A stretch of DNA of 64,000 nt from Stappia indica (lineage in GTDB: Bacteria > Pseudomonadota > Alphaproteobacteria > Rhizobiales > Stappiaceae). Below are positions 46,883 through 55,273 of this stretch, piece after piece. Where the stretch lies: assembly GCF_020177335.1 (NCBI RefSeq), contig NZ_JAIVMG010000001.1, positions 1 through 64,000 of the forward strand, in the 5' to 3' direction. Made by a program: the position numbers and the translations under genes. Positions within the stretch are counted from its first letter, which is position 1; each line of letters opens with the position of its first letter. The notes below the pieces were generated by a model. That model did not search any database, was not told the DNA's origin, and worked only from the letters and a program-made list of their open reading frames with translations.

Positions 46883-47707
46883 ATGAGCGATCGCGCGGAA
46901 AATACGCTGCTGGTCTTACCAGGCCTATTGTTGCTCGCCCTGGCCTTTTTCGTGCCGATCACCCAGATGCTGGTGCTGTCGGTGTCCGGGGAGAATGGGC
47001 CGACGCTGGACCATTTCACTCGCTTTCTGGGTGATCCCTACTATCTCAACGTGCTCTGGCGGACCGTGCGCCTGTCGCTGATCATCACCGTGATCTGCGC
47101 GGCCGTTGGTTTCCCGCTTGCCTATATCATGGCGCGGGTCGGCCCGCGTCTGCGGCTCTGGCTGATCGTTCTCGTCATTCTTCCGCTGATGACCAGCGTG
47201 GTGGTGCGCACCTTCGGCTGGATGGTGCTTCTCAGCCGCTCCGGGCTGGTGCCGCAGGTGCTGCGTGACCTTGGCCTTGCCGAGCGCAATTTCTCCATCA
47301 TGCAGACCGAGCTGGCCATCGTCATCGGCATGGTGCAGGTGCTGCTGCCGTTCATGACCCTGTCGATCCTGGGTGTGGTCACCCGCATCGACCGGCGCCT
47401 TGAGGAGGCCGCGCGGACCATGGGCTGTTCCTTCATGCAGACCCTGCGCACCGTGGTGCTTCCGCTGGCCGTGCCAGGGATCGTCGCCGGGTCGCTCTTG
47501 GTCTTCACCCTGTCCGCCAGCTCCTTCGTGACGCCCAACCTGCTCGGTGGCTCGCGCATCCAGGTTCTGGCCGCCTCGATCTACCGGTCGGTGACCCAGA
47601 CGCTGGACTGGCCCTTCGCCGCGGCGCAGGCCGTCATCCTGTTCGCCGGCATCCTGCTCATTCTCGTGCCCTATGCACGTCTGGCCGGAGGACGCTCCAA
47701 TGGTTAA
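46883..47707 (+). CDS. ABC transporter permease (PotB/PotH-like)
   Basis: 274 residues, six membrane segments. The inner-membrane permease EAA-like loop is seen as LEEAARTMGCSFMQTLRTVVLPLAVPGI near residue 180. Chosen start MSDRAENTLLV; ten codons upstream are read through but lack a better site. First of two permeases. The second permease gene starts eight bases before its stop. Confidence 0.92.
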   Translation: MSDRAENTLLVLPGLLLLALAFFVPITQMLVLSVSGENGPTLDHFTRFLGDPYYLNVLWRTVRLSLIITVICAAVGFPLAYIMARVGPRLRLWLIVLVILPLMTSVVVRTFGWMVLLSRSGLVPQVLRDLGLAERNFSIMQTELAIVIGMVQVLLPFMTLSILGVVTRIDRRLEEAARTMGCSFMQTLRTVVLPLAVPGIVAGSLLVFTLSASSFVTPNLLGGSRIQVLAASIYRSVTQTLDWPFAAAQAVILFAGILLILVPYARLAGGRSNG

Positions 47708-48503
47708 GGCCATCTCGACCCCGCTGCGCATCGCCGTGGTGATCTTCGTGGTGCTGACCGCGATCTTCCTCCTGGCCCCGCTGGTGGTGGTGGTGGGCGT
47801 CTCGCTCTCCGAAAGCCAGTTCATCGCCTTTCCGCCGTCGAGCCTGTCGCTGCGCTGGTACGAGCAGGTCCTGTCCTCGGACAGCTACGTCAGCGCCGCC
47901 TGGATCAGCTTGCGGGTGGCGATCCTGGTCACGCTCACCGCGACACTGGTCGGCGGCGCGGCGGCGATCGCGATCCATCGGCGCAAGCTGCCGTTCTCCG
48001 GAGCGCTGGCGACCTTCTTTCTGTCGCCGCTGGTGCTGCCGACCATCATCTATGCCATCGGCATGCTGATGCTGTGGAGCGCGGTGTTCGGGCCGGTCTC
48101 CATCGTCACTCTCTGGCTCAGCCATACGGTCATCACCATTCCCTATGTGGTGCGCACCACGCTGGCGGTTCTGTCCGAATCCAATCCGTTCCTTGAGGAA
48201 GCGGCGCAGACCATGGGCGCCAACCGGCTGCAGCGGCTGTGGCTGGTGGTGGTGCCCCAGTGCCGGCCGGGGCTGGTGGCCGGGGCGTTCTTCGCCTTCA
48301 ACATCTCCTTCGATGAGGCGGTGCTGGCTCTCTTCCTGCGCAAGCCCGGGCTGACGACCTTGCCGGTCCAGATCTATGGCCAGCTTGAGTTCAGTCCCGA
48401 CCCGTCGGTGGCCGCCGTCTCGACCATCATGATTGGTCTGACCATCGCCCTGATCCTGATCATCGATCGCCTGCTCGGCGTTCAGAAATTCGCGAGTTCC
48501 TAA
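47700..48503 (+). CDS. ABC transporter permease (PotC/PotI-like)
   Basis: 267 residues, six membrane segments; EAA loop LEEAAQTMGANRLQRLWLVVVPQCRPG near residue 170. The ATG at 47700 is preceded by GGAGGA and overlaps the previous gene's end. Partner of the PotB-like permease, forming the membrane pore for the polyamine-like substrate. The ATPase gene starts three bases after its stop. Confidence 0.92.
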   Translation: MVKAISTPLRIAVVIFVVLTAIFLLAPLVVVVGVSLSESQFIAFPPSSLSLRWYEQVLSSDSYVSAAWISLRVAILVTLTATLVGGAAAIAIHRRKLPFSGALATFFLSPLVLPTIIYAIGMLMLWSAVFGPVSIVTLWLSHTVITIPYVVRTTLAVLSESNPFLEEAAQTMGANRLQRLWLVVVPQCRPGLVAGAFFAFNISFDEAVLALFLRKPGLTTLPVQIYGQLEFSPDPSVAAVSTIMIGLTIALILIIDRLLGVQKFASS

Positions 48504-48506
48504 CCC

Positions 48507-49556
48507 ATGGCTGATGTCCGTCTCACACAGATCAAGAAGGCTTTCGGCAAGGTCGAGGTGCTGCATGGCATTACCCTCGACATTCCGTCCGGCGAGTTCA
48601 TCAGCCTGCTCGGTGCTTCGGGGTGCGGCAAGACCACCTTGCTGCGCATCGTCGCCGGCCTCGAAGGCGTGACCAGCGGCACGGTGGAACTGGCCGGGCG
48701 CGACGTCACCGCGCTGCCGCCCGAAAAGCGCGACATCGCGATGATGTTCCAGTCTTATGCACTGCTGCCCCATCTGTCAGTGTCCGAGAACGTCCGCTTC
48801 CCCTTGCGCATGCGCCGCATCGGCAGCCGCGAGGAACAGGCCGAGAAGGTGCGCGAGGCGCTGGAGACGGTGCAGCTTGGCCACCTCGCCGACCGCAAGC
48901 CGACCCAGCTTTCCGGCGGTCAGCAGCAGCGTGTGGCGCTGGCGCGGGCCATCGTCTCCCGGCCGAGCGTGCTGCTTCTCGATGAGCCGCTGTCCAACCT
49001 CGATGCGCGGCTGCGCGAGGACATGCAGGTGGAGCTGATCGAGATCCACAAACGGCTCGGCCTGACCACGATCTTCGTCACCCACGATCAGGAAGAGGCG
49101 CTGAGCCTGTCCGACCGTATCGTGCTGCTCAATGGCGGCAACGTGGAGCAACAGGGCGCGCCCAGTGAGATCTACACCAACCCGGCGAGCGGCTATGTCT
49201 CCAACTTCCTCGGCGCGGCCAATCTGCTGCCGGCGGTGATTTCGGAGACCGGTGGCACCTTGTCCGCGCGGCTGGAAGATGGCCAGTCGCTGGCCCTTTC
49301 CACTGAGGAGAGCCGGCGCGGCGCGGCCACGCTGGCCCTGCGTCAGGAGGACGTCATCCTGTGTCCGGAAGGCGAGGGGCAGATCGTCGGCGAGATCGGC
49401 ACGCGCATCTATCTGGGCGCGCGCAACCGGTATGTGGTGCATGTCGCCGGGACCGAGATCCGCGTGCTCGCCGGCACGGAGACGGTCTTCGAAGACGGTA
49501 GCCGTGTTGGTCTCAAGGTCGATCCGGCCCGGATCCGGGCGCTGCCGCAGTCCTGA
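48507..49556 (+). CDS. ABC transporter ATP-binding protein (PotA-like)
   Basis: 349 residues. Walker A GASGCGKTT near residue 38, signature LSGGQQQRVALARAI near residue 136, Walker B LLLDEPLSNLD near residue 157 and a switch His in FVTHDQEEALS. A C-terminal TOBE/OB domain (about 240-349) is typical of the spermidine/iron/sugar MOI family. Energises the two permeases of this operon. Confidence 0.95.
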   Translation: MADVRLTQIKKAFGKVEVLHGITLDIPSGEFISLLGASGCGKTTLLRIVAGLEGVTSGTVELAGRDVTALPPEKRDIAMMFQSYALLPHLSVSENVRFPLRMRRIGSREEQAEKVREALETVQLGHLADRKPTQLSGGQQQRVALARAIVSRPSVLLLDEPLSNLDARLREDMQVELIEIHKRLGLTTIFVTHDQEEALSLSDRIVLLNGGNVEQQGAPSEIYTNPASGYVSNFLGAANLLPAVISETGGTLSARLEDGQSLALSTEESRRGAATLALRQEDVILCPEGEGQIVGEIGTRIYLGARNRYVVHVAGTEIRVLAGTETVFEDGSRVGLKVDPARIRALPQS

Positions 49557-49623
49557 CTTTCGCCTGTCGCCGCCCGGCTGATCCGGGCGGGCAGGTTGCT
49601 GACATTGTACGGAGACACGGATT

Positions 49624-51057
49624 ATGAGCGAGTTTGAAACCCGTCTGTTCATCGGCGGAGCCTTTGTCGCGGGCGAAGGCCCGTCCGAACCGGCGCACGA
49701 TCCGGCACGCGGCACCGTGCTGGCCGAGGTGCCGTCGGCCAGCGCCGAGCAGGTGGATCTGGCGGTGCGCACCGCCCATGAGGCCTTTGCCGAGTGGCGG
49801 CGGACGACGCCGAAGGAGCGCAGCCGGATGCTGTGGGCCATCGCCGACGCGGTCGAGGCCAATGCCGATGCGCTGGCGCGGGTGGAATCGCTCAATGCGG
49901 GCAAGCCCTTGCGGTTCGTCGTCGCCGGCGAGCTCGCCAATGTCGCCGACGTCTTCCGCTATTTCGCGACCGCCGTGCGCAACATTCCCGGCGTCGCGGC
50001 CAACGGCTATCGTTCCGACCGCATGACCTCGATGCTGCGCCGCGATCCACTCGGGGTGATCGCCTCGATCGCGCCGTGGAACTATCCGCTGCTGATGGCC
50101 GCCTGGAAGCTGGCGCCGGCGCTGGCGGCTGGCAACACCGTGGTGATCAAGCCTTCGGAGAACACGCCGCTCAGCCTTCTGGCCTTCGCCAAGATCCTCG
50201 ACACGGTGTTGCCGCGCGGTGTGGTCAACGTGGTCTGCGGCAACGGGCCGGATGTGGGCCAGCCGCTGATCTCCCATCCGCTGGTGCGGATGATTTCGCT
50301 CACCGGCGATGTGCGCACCGGCCGGGCCATTCTCAAGGCGGCGGCGGGCGAGCACATCAAGCGCACCCATCTGGAGCTGGGCGGCAAGGCGCCGGTGATC
50401 GTGCTGAAGGATGCCGATCTCGATGCGGTGGTGGAAACCCTGCGCGAGGCCAGCTTCTACAACGCCGGGCAGGACTGCACGGCCGCGTGCCGGGTGTTTG
50501 CCGAACGCAGCATCGCCGAGACCCTGACCCGCCGGCTCGGCGATATGGTCGAAAGTCTCGTCTATGGCGAGCCGGAGCGTGATGACGTTGAGTTCGGTCC
50601 GCTGATCAGCGCCAGCCAGCAGGCCCGGGTCGCCGGGTTCGTCGACCGGGCGCGTGCCGATGGGGCGGAGATCGTCGCGGGCGGTGCCCAGCCTGATGGA
50701 GCCGGGTTCTTCTACCAGCCGACGCTGGTGCGGGCCGATCTGCAAAGCGAGATCGTGCAGAAGGAGATCTTCGGGCCGGTGGTGACCCTGACCCCGTTCG
50801 ACACGCCGGAGGAGGCGACCGCCTTCGCCAATGCGTCCGAATACGGGCTCGCCTCCTCGGTCTGGTCGCGCGATGCCTCGGCGGCGATGCGGGTGGCCAA
50901 TGCGCTGGAATACGGCGTCACCTGGGTCAACACCCATGGCGTCTTTGCCACCGAGATGCCGCATGGCGGCATGAAGAACTCCGGCTACGGCTCTGATCTG
51001 TCAATGCAATCGCTGCTGGAATACACCCAGGCCCGCCATGTGATGATCGCCTCCTGA
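49624..51057 (+). CDS. NAD-dependent aldehyde dehydrogenase (aminobutyraldehyde/betaine-aldehyde type)
   Basis: 477 residues, full-length ALDH superfamily enzyme. NAD-binding WNYPLLMAAWKLAPALAAG near residue 147, general base Glu in HLELGGKAP near residue 250, nucleophile Cys in NAGQDCTAACRV near residue 285, and a C-terminal GGMKNSGYG motif. Closest style: gamma-aminobutyraldehyde or betaine-aldehyde dehydrogenase. With the PuuD-like hydrolase and PotFGHI-like transporter it fits a polyamine or diamine degradation role. An ACGGAGACACGG region precedes the ATG. Confidence 0.92.
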   Translation: MSEFETRLFIGGAFVAGEGPSEPAHDPARGTVLAEVPSASAEQVDLAVRTAHEAFAEWRRTTPKERSRMLWAIADAVEANADALARVESLNAGKPLRFVVAGELANVADVFRYFATAVRNIPGVAANGYRSDRMTSMLRRDPLGVIASIAPWNYPLLMAAWKLAPALAAGNTVVIKPSENTPLSLLAFAKILDTVLPRGVVNVVCGNGPDVGQPLISHPLVRMISLTGDVRTGRAILKAAAGEHIKRTHLELGGKAPVIVLKDADLDAVVETLREASFYNAGQDCTAACRVFAERSIAETLTRRLGDMVESLVYGEPERDDVEFGPLISASQQARVAGFVDRARADGAEIVAGGAQPDGAGFFYQPTLVRADLQSEIVQKEIFGPVVTLTPFDTPEEATAFANASEYGLASSVWSRDASAAMRVANALEYGVTWVNTHGVFATEMPHGGMKNSGYGSDLSMQSLLEYTQARHVMIAS

Positions 51058-51148
51058 GGGCGGCCCGCCGGCGCGGTTTTCGGGCCGGTACATCACGAAA
51101 AGCCTGGGGGCAGCCGGTGCGATCTGCTAGGGAATGCGGGCAACTGCC

Positions 51149-52081
51149 ATGGATCTCCTGATGCGCCTGCTGGACATGAAAACCTATGTCGCGCTCGCCC
51201 GGAACCGCCATTTCGGGCGGACGGCGGAGGAGCTCAACACGACCCAGCCGGCGATTTCCAGCCGGCTGGCCTCGATCGAGCGCGAGTTGGGCTGCAAGCT
51301 GGTGATCCGGGGCGAGGGGCGCTTTGCTCTGACTTCCGACGGGGAGAGCGTGCTCCAGCATTTCGAAACCGTGCTGGAGGGGATGGATTCGCTCAAGGAT
51401 TCCTTGTCCGGCGCCGATCACAACAGCCATGAACCCTTGCGGATCGGGGCGATCGACTCCGTTTCCTCCACCTGGATGCCGCAGCTGATCGAGGCGCTGC
51501 ACCGGGAGTTTCCGGGGCTGAAGATCGAACTGACCGTCGATGGCACCAAGCCGCTGGTGGCGGGCATGCGCAAGGGCGAGTTCGACCTGGTTTTCTGCCT
51601 GCACCCGGTGCTCGATGAGGGATTTCGCAGCTATACGGCCTGCGTCTTCCAGATGAGTTGGGCCGGCTCGCCCAAGCTGATCGACCCGGAGCGGGTCTAT
51701 TCGGTGGCTGCGCTGGCGGATCTGCCGATCATCTCCTTCCCGAAGAATTCGCCGCCATATCAAATGGTTGCGCCCTATTTTCACGATGAGCAGGCACTGG
51801 CATCGAAGCTGACGAGCTGCAATTCGCTGTTCGCCATCATCAACCTTCTGATCGATGGCTTCGGTGTCGGCGCGGTGCCGACGGTGACCATCGCACGTGA
51901 ATTGCAGATGGGCCTGTTGCACCCGATCCGGGTGACCAAGCGCTTTCCGCCGATGCCGATCATTGCGTCCTACCAGGCGAGCCTGCGCCAGGAGTTCATC
52001 CGCCAGATCGTGCGGCAGGCCAAGCGCTGCACCGCCGATTATTGCGCCAGCGCCAATCCGGAAATGGTCTGGATCGACTGA
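51149..52081 (+). CDS. LysR-family transcriptional regulator
   Basis: 310 residues from MDLLMRLLDMKTYVALA; several in-frame Met codons lie close together, so the start is uncertain by up to about 10 codons. HTH AEELNTTQPAISSRLASIERELGCKLV, effector domain after residue 90. Last gene of the polyamine-like run, 91 bases after the aldehyde dehydrogenase, and probably its regulator. The next gene downstream is cas3. Confidence 0.9.
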   Translation: MDLLMRLLDMKTYVALARNRHFGRTAEELNTTQPAISSRLASIERELGCKLVIRGEGRFALTSDGESVLQHFETVLEGMDSLKDSLSGADHNSHEPLRIGAIDSVSSTWMPQLIEALHREFPGLKIELTVDGTKPLVAGMRKGEFDLVFCLHPVLDEGFRSYTACVFQMSWAGSPKLIDPERVYSVAALADLPIISFPKNSPPYQMVAPYFHDEQALASKLTSCNSLFAIINLLIDGFGVGAVPTVTIARELQMGLLHPIRVTKRFPPMPIIASYQASLRQEFIRQIVRQAKRCTADYCASANPEMVWID

Positions 52082-52226
52082 CCTGCCCCGCGCTTTTCGG
52101 CGGGCGGGATGCGGGTGCTTGCGCGTTTGTGAAGACTCGCGCTAGGCTTGCGAATATCGACAATCTCCCGTGCAACTCCGGCACTCTTTTTCGTCTTTTT
52201 GTGCTTTTCTTGAGGTTTTTCAGCGC

Positions 52227-54476
52227 GTGCAATTCGCCCATTCCACGCCGGATCCCGACCGGCGAAACTGGCAGCCGCTCTCCGATCATCTGACCGCCGT
52301 CGCCGCTCTGGCACGAGCCTTCGCCGCATCCTTCGGGGCTGGGCGCGCGGCCGAGCTGGCCGGGCTGTTGCATGACCTTGGCAAATACTCCGCCCCGTTC
52401 CAGGCCTACCTGCAAGGGCAGGGCGTCAGCGTCGATCACTCCACCGCCGGGGCACAGTGCGTGCGGGGATTGCCGTTTCAGAAGATGGACCGGGTGATGG
52501 CCGATCTCCTGTCCTTCGTCATCGCCGGGCATCACGCCGGGTTGGCCGACTGGCTCGGGGCGAATGGCGGCTTGCGCAGCCGGCTGGACAAGCGGACCGA
52601 GCCGTTGGACGAGGTCTGGCGCCGGGAGATATCCCCCGGCGACGGGCCGCTGGTGCCGGCGGGCTTTGACTGGAGCCGGGACAAGGAACGGCAATGGTTT
52701 CAACTCGCCTTCCTCGGGCGGATGCTGTTTTCCTGCCTGGTCGATGCGGATTTCCTCGATACCGAAGCGTTCTACGCTTCCGTCGAAGGCGTTGAGGTCG
52801 ACCGGTCCTGGCCCCGGCTGGAGGATGAACTCGGTGGCCTGATCGCCCGGTTCGACGGGTTCATGGCGGCCAAGCAGGCTGGCGCGCCGGCCTCGCCGGT
52901 CAATCGGCTCAGGGCCGATATCCTCGCCCATGCGCGGGCGCAGGCAGAGCTTTCGCCGGGCCTGTTCACGCTCAACGTGCCGACCGGCGGCGGCAAGACG
53001 CTGGCTTCGCTCGGCTTCGCGCTCGATCACGCCCGCCGGCACGGGTTGGAGCGGATCGTCTACGCCATTCCCTTCACCTCGGTGATCGACCAGACGGCGG
53101 CGGTGTTCCGCGAGGTGCTGGGCGATGAGGTGATCCTGGAGCACCATTCGGCGATCGAGGAGGAGGTGCCGTCCCGCGATGAGCAGCGCTGGGGGCGGAG
53201 CAAGCTGCGGCTGGCAATGGAAAACTGGGCGGCGCCCCTCGTTCTGACCACCAATGTGCAGCTGTTCGAAAGCCTTTTTGCCGCGCGCACCTCGCGCTGC
53301 CGCAAGCTGCACAATCTGGCGCGGAGCGTCATCATTCTCGATGAGGCGCAGACCATTCCGCTGCATGTGCTGCGCCCGTGTGTCGCCGCGCTCGATGAGT
53401 TGGCGCGCAACTACGGCGCGACCATCGTCTTGTGCACCGCGACCCAGCCGGCGCTGGCCGCGCCGCGCTTTGCCGGCGGGCTGGCGCTCGATCCGGCGCG
53501 CGAACTGGCGCCCGATCCGGCGGACCTGCATGCCAGGCTGAAGCGGGTGCGGTTCGACCTGGCGCCGGAGACCATGGGGGATGCGGATCTGGTCGGCGCG
53601 CTCGGCGAGGTCTCTCAGGGGCTGGTGATCGTCAACAGCCGCGCCCATGCGCTGGTGCTTTATCGGGAGGCCGTGGCCGCCGGGCTTGAGGGCGTGGTGC
53701 ATCTGACCACCCGGCAGACGGCGGCGGACCGGCGGCGGATCCTGGCGGATATTCGCTGCCGGCTCGATCCCGAGCGGCCCCAGCCCTGCCGGGTGATCGC
53801 CACGTCGCTGGTGGAGGCCGGTGTCGATCTCGATTTTCCCCGGGTGTGGCGGGCCGAGGCGGGGCTCGATCAGATCATGCAGGCGGCCGGACGCTGCAAC
53901 CGGGAAGGGCGGCGGCCGGTGGACGACAGCGTGGTGACGGTGTTCCGCCCGGCTGAGATGAAGCCGCCGCGCGAGATTGCCGGCTTTGCCGCCGCCACCG
54001 GGCGGGTGCTCGCCAGCGGCAAGGCGCTCGACGATCCAGCGGCGATCCAGAACTATTTCGAGGAGGTCTACTGGCAGAAGGGGCCAGGCCTCGACAGGGA
54101 AGAAATCCTCACCGAGGCGTTCCGTGTGAGCCGGGGCAGCCTCGACTTTTCCTACCGCTCGGCGGCGGAGAAGTTCCGCATGATCGAAAGCGGCATGGCG
54201 GCGGTGATCATTGGGCACGACAAGGCGGCCCAGTCTGTGCTTGCGGCGCTGGCGAACGGGCTGTCTCCGGCTGCCGCTGCCCGCAAGCTGCAACCTCATG
54301 TGGTGCAGGTGCCGCCGCAGCAGCGGCAGGAGCTGTTGGACAATGGTCACGTCCGCTTTGTCGAGGGCTTCGACGATCAGTTCGCGGTGCTGAAGAGCGA
54401 CCACCTCTACACCATGGAAACCGGGCTTGCCTGGGAGCAGGCAGGGGAGCTGGGGGTCGAGAACGGGATCTTGTGA
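52227..54476 (+). CDS. cas3: Type I-C CRISPR-associated helicase/nuclease
   Basis: About 749 residues starting at a GTG (VQFAHS...), preceded by TGAGG; a longer GTG frame begins at 52170. N-terminal HD nuclease domain with LLHDLGKYSAPFQ (His-Asp) and SFVIAGHHAG; then a superfamily-2 helicase with Walker A NVPTGGGKTLAS near residue 250, DEAH-like box IILDEAQTIP, motif VI QAAGRCNREGR. Recruited by the Cascade complex to nick and unwind target DNA. First gene of cas3-cas5c-cas8c-cas7c and just after a LysR gene. Confidence 0.95.
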   Translation: MQFAHSTPDPDRRNWQPLSDHLTAVAALARAFAASFGAGRAAELAGLLHDLGKYSAPFQAYLQGQGVSVDHSTAGAQCVRGLPFQKMDRVMADLLSFVIAGHHAGLADWLGANGGLRSRLDKRTEPLDEVWRREISPGDGPLVPAGFDWSRDKERQWFQLAFLGRMLFSCLVDADFLDTEAFYASVEGVEVDRSWPRLEDELGGLIARFDGFMAAKQAGAPASPVNRLRADILAHARAQAELSPGLFTLNVPTGGGKTLASLGFALDHARRHGLERIVYAIPFTSVIDQTAAVFREVLGDEVILEHHSAIEEEVPSRDEQRWGRSKLRLAMENWAAPLVLTTNVQLFESLFAARTSRCRKLHNLARSVIILDEAQTIPLHVLRPCVAALDELARNYGATIVLCTATQPALAAPRFAGGLALDPARELAPDPADLHARLKRVRFDLAPETMGDADLVGALGEVSQGLVIVNSRAHALVLYREAVAAGLEGVVHLTTRQTAADRRRILADIRCRLDPERPQPCRVIATSLVEAGVDLDFPRVWRAEAGLDQIMQAAGRCNREGRRPVDDSVVTVFRPAEMKPPREIAGFAAATGRVLASGKALDDPAAIQNYFEEVYWQKGPGLDREEILTEAFRVSRGSLDFSYRSAAEKFRMIESGMAAVIIGHDKAAQSVLAALANGLSPAAAARKLQPHVVQVPPQQRQELLDNGHVRFVEGFDDQFAVLKSDHLYTMETGLAWEQAGELGVENGIL

Positions 54477-54607
54477 CCCTGAAAAGGGCCGCAAGCTGAA
54501 GGGAATAGGCCCCGGGCGGCATTGCGGCTGATGGAGCGTGGAGCGTTCGTAAAGGACTGTGATCGGAGCCGGTCTTGCAGATCCGGCAGGAAACAAGTGG
54601 AGGGGGT

Positions 54608-55273
54608 ATGCCCTACGGCATCCAGTTGCGTGTTTCGGGCGATTTCGCCTGTTTTACCCGCCCGGAGATGAAGGTGGAGCGGGTTTCCTATGATGTCATG
54701 ACGCCATCGGCGGCGCGGGGTATTCTGGAAGCCATTCACTGGAAGCCGGCGATCCGCTGGGTCATCGACGAAATCCGGGTGCTGGAGCCCATTCGCTTCC
54801 AGTCGATCCGGCGCAACGAGGTGGGCGCCAAGGCGCCCGCCGCCAAGGTCCGCTCTGCGATGAAATCCGGCCGGGTCGGCGATCTGGTGCTGGTGGCCGA
54901 TGACAACCGGCAGCAGCGCGCGGCGACCGTGTTGCGCGATGTGGACTATGTGATCAGCGCGCATTTCACCCTGACCGAGCGGGCGGGCGCGGAGGACAGC
55001 GAGGGCAAGCATCTCGATATCTTCAACCGCCGCGCCCGCAAGGGGCAGTGCTTCCATCACCCCTGCCTTGGCACCCGGGAGTTTCCGGCACGGTTCGAGC
55101 TGGTCGAACCGGGCGCATCGGTGCCCGAGGCCATCGACGAAAGCCGCGATCTCGGTTTCATGCTGTGGGACATCGACCATGGCGGGGGCGGGGCGCCGCT
55201 GTTCTTCCGGGCGGAGCTTGATCAAGGCGTTGTGCGGGTGCCCCGGCCCGGGGCGCCGGAGATCCGGCGATGA
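54608..55273 (+). CDS. cas5c: Type I-C Cas5 (pre-crRNA endoribonuclease)
   Basis: 221 residues from MPYGIQLRVSGDFACFTRPEMKVE, with GGAGGGGG directly upstream. The opening and SYDVMTPSAARGILEAIHWKPAIRW match Cas5c, which in type I-C both binds the 5' handle and cuts pre-crRNA (no Cas6 gene is present). It lies 131 bases after cas3 and overlaps cas8c by four bases (ATGA). Confidence 0.94.
   Translation: MPYGIQLRVSGDFACFTRPEMKVERVSYDVMTPSAARGILEAIHWKPAIRWVIDEIRVLEPIRFQSIRRNEVGAKAPAAKVRSAMKSGRVGDLVLVADDNRQQRAATVLRDVDYVISAHFTLTERAGAEDSEGKHLDIFNRRARKGQCFHHPCLGTREFPARFELVEPGASVPEAIDESRDLGFMLWDIDHGGGGAPLFFRAELDQGVVRVPRPGAPEIRR

Noticed and set aside
51996-54596. 866-codon minus-strand ORF over cas3.
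   Set aside because: Antisense shadow with Arg/His/Gln-rich composition; cas3 carries HD and helicase motifs in the other strand.
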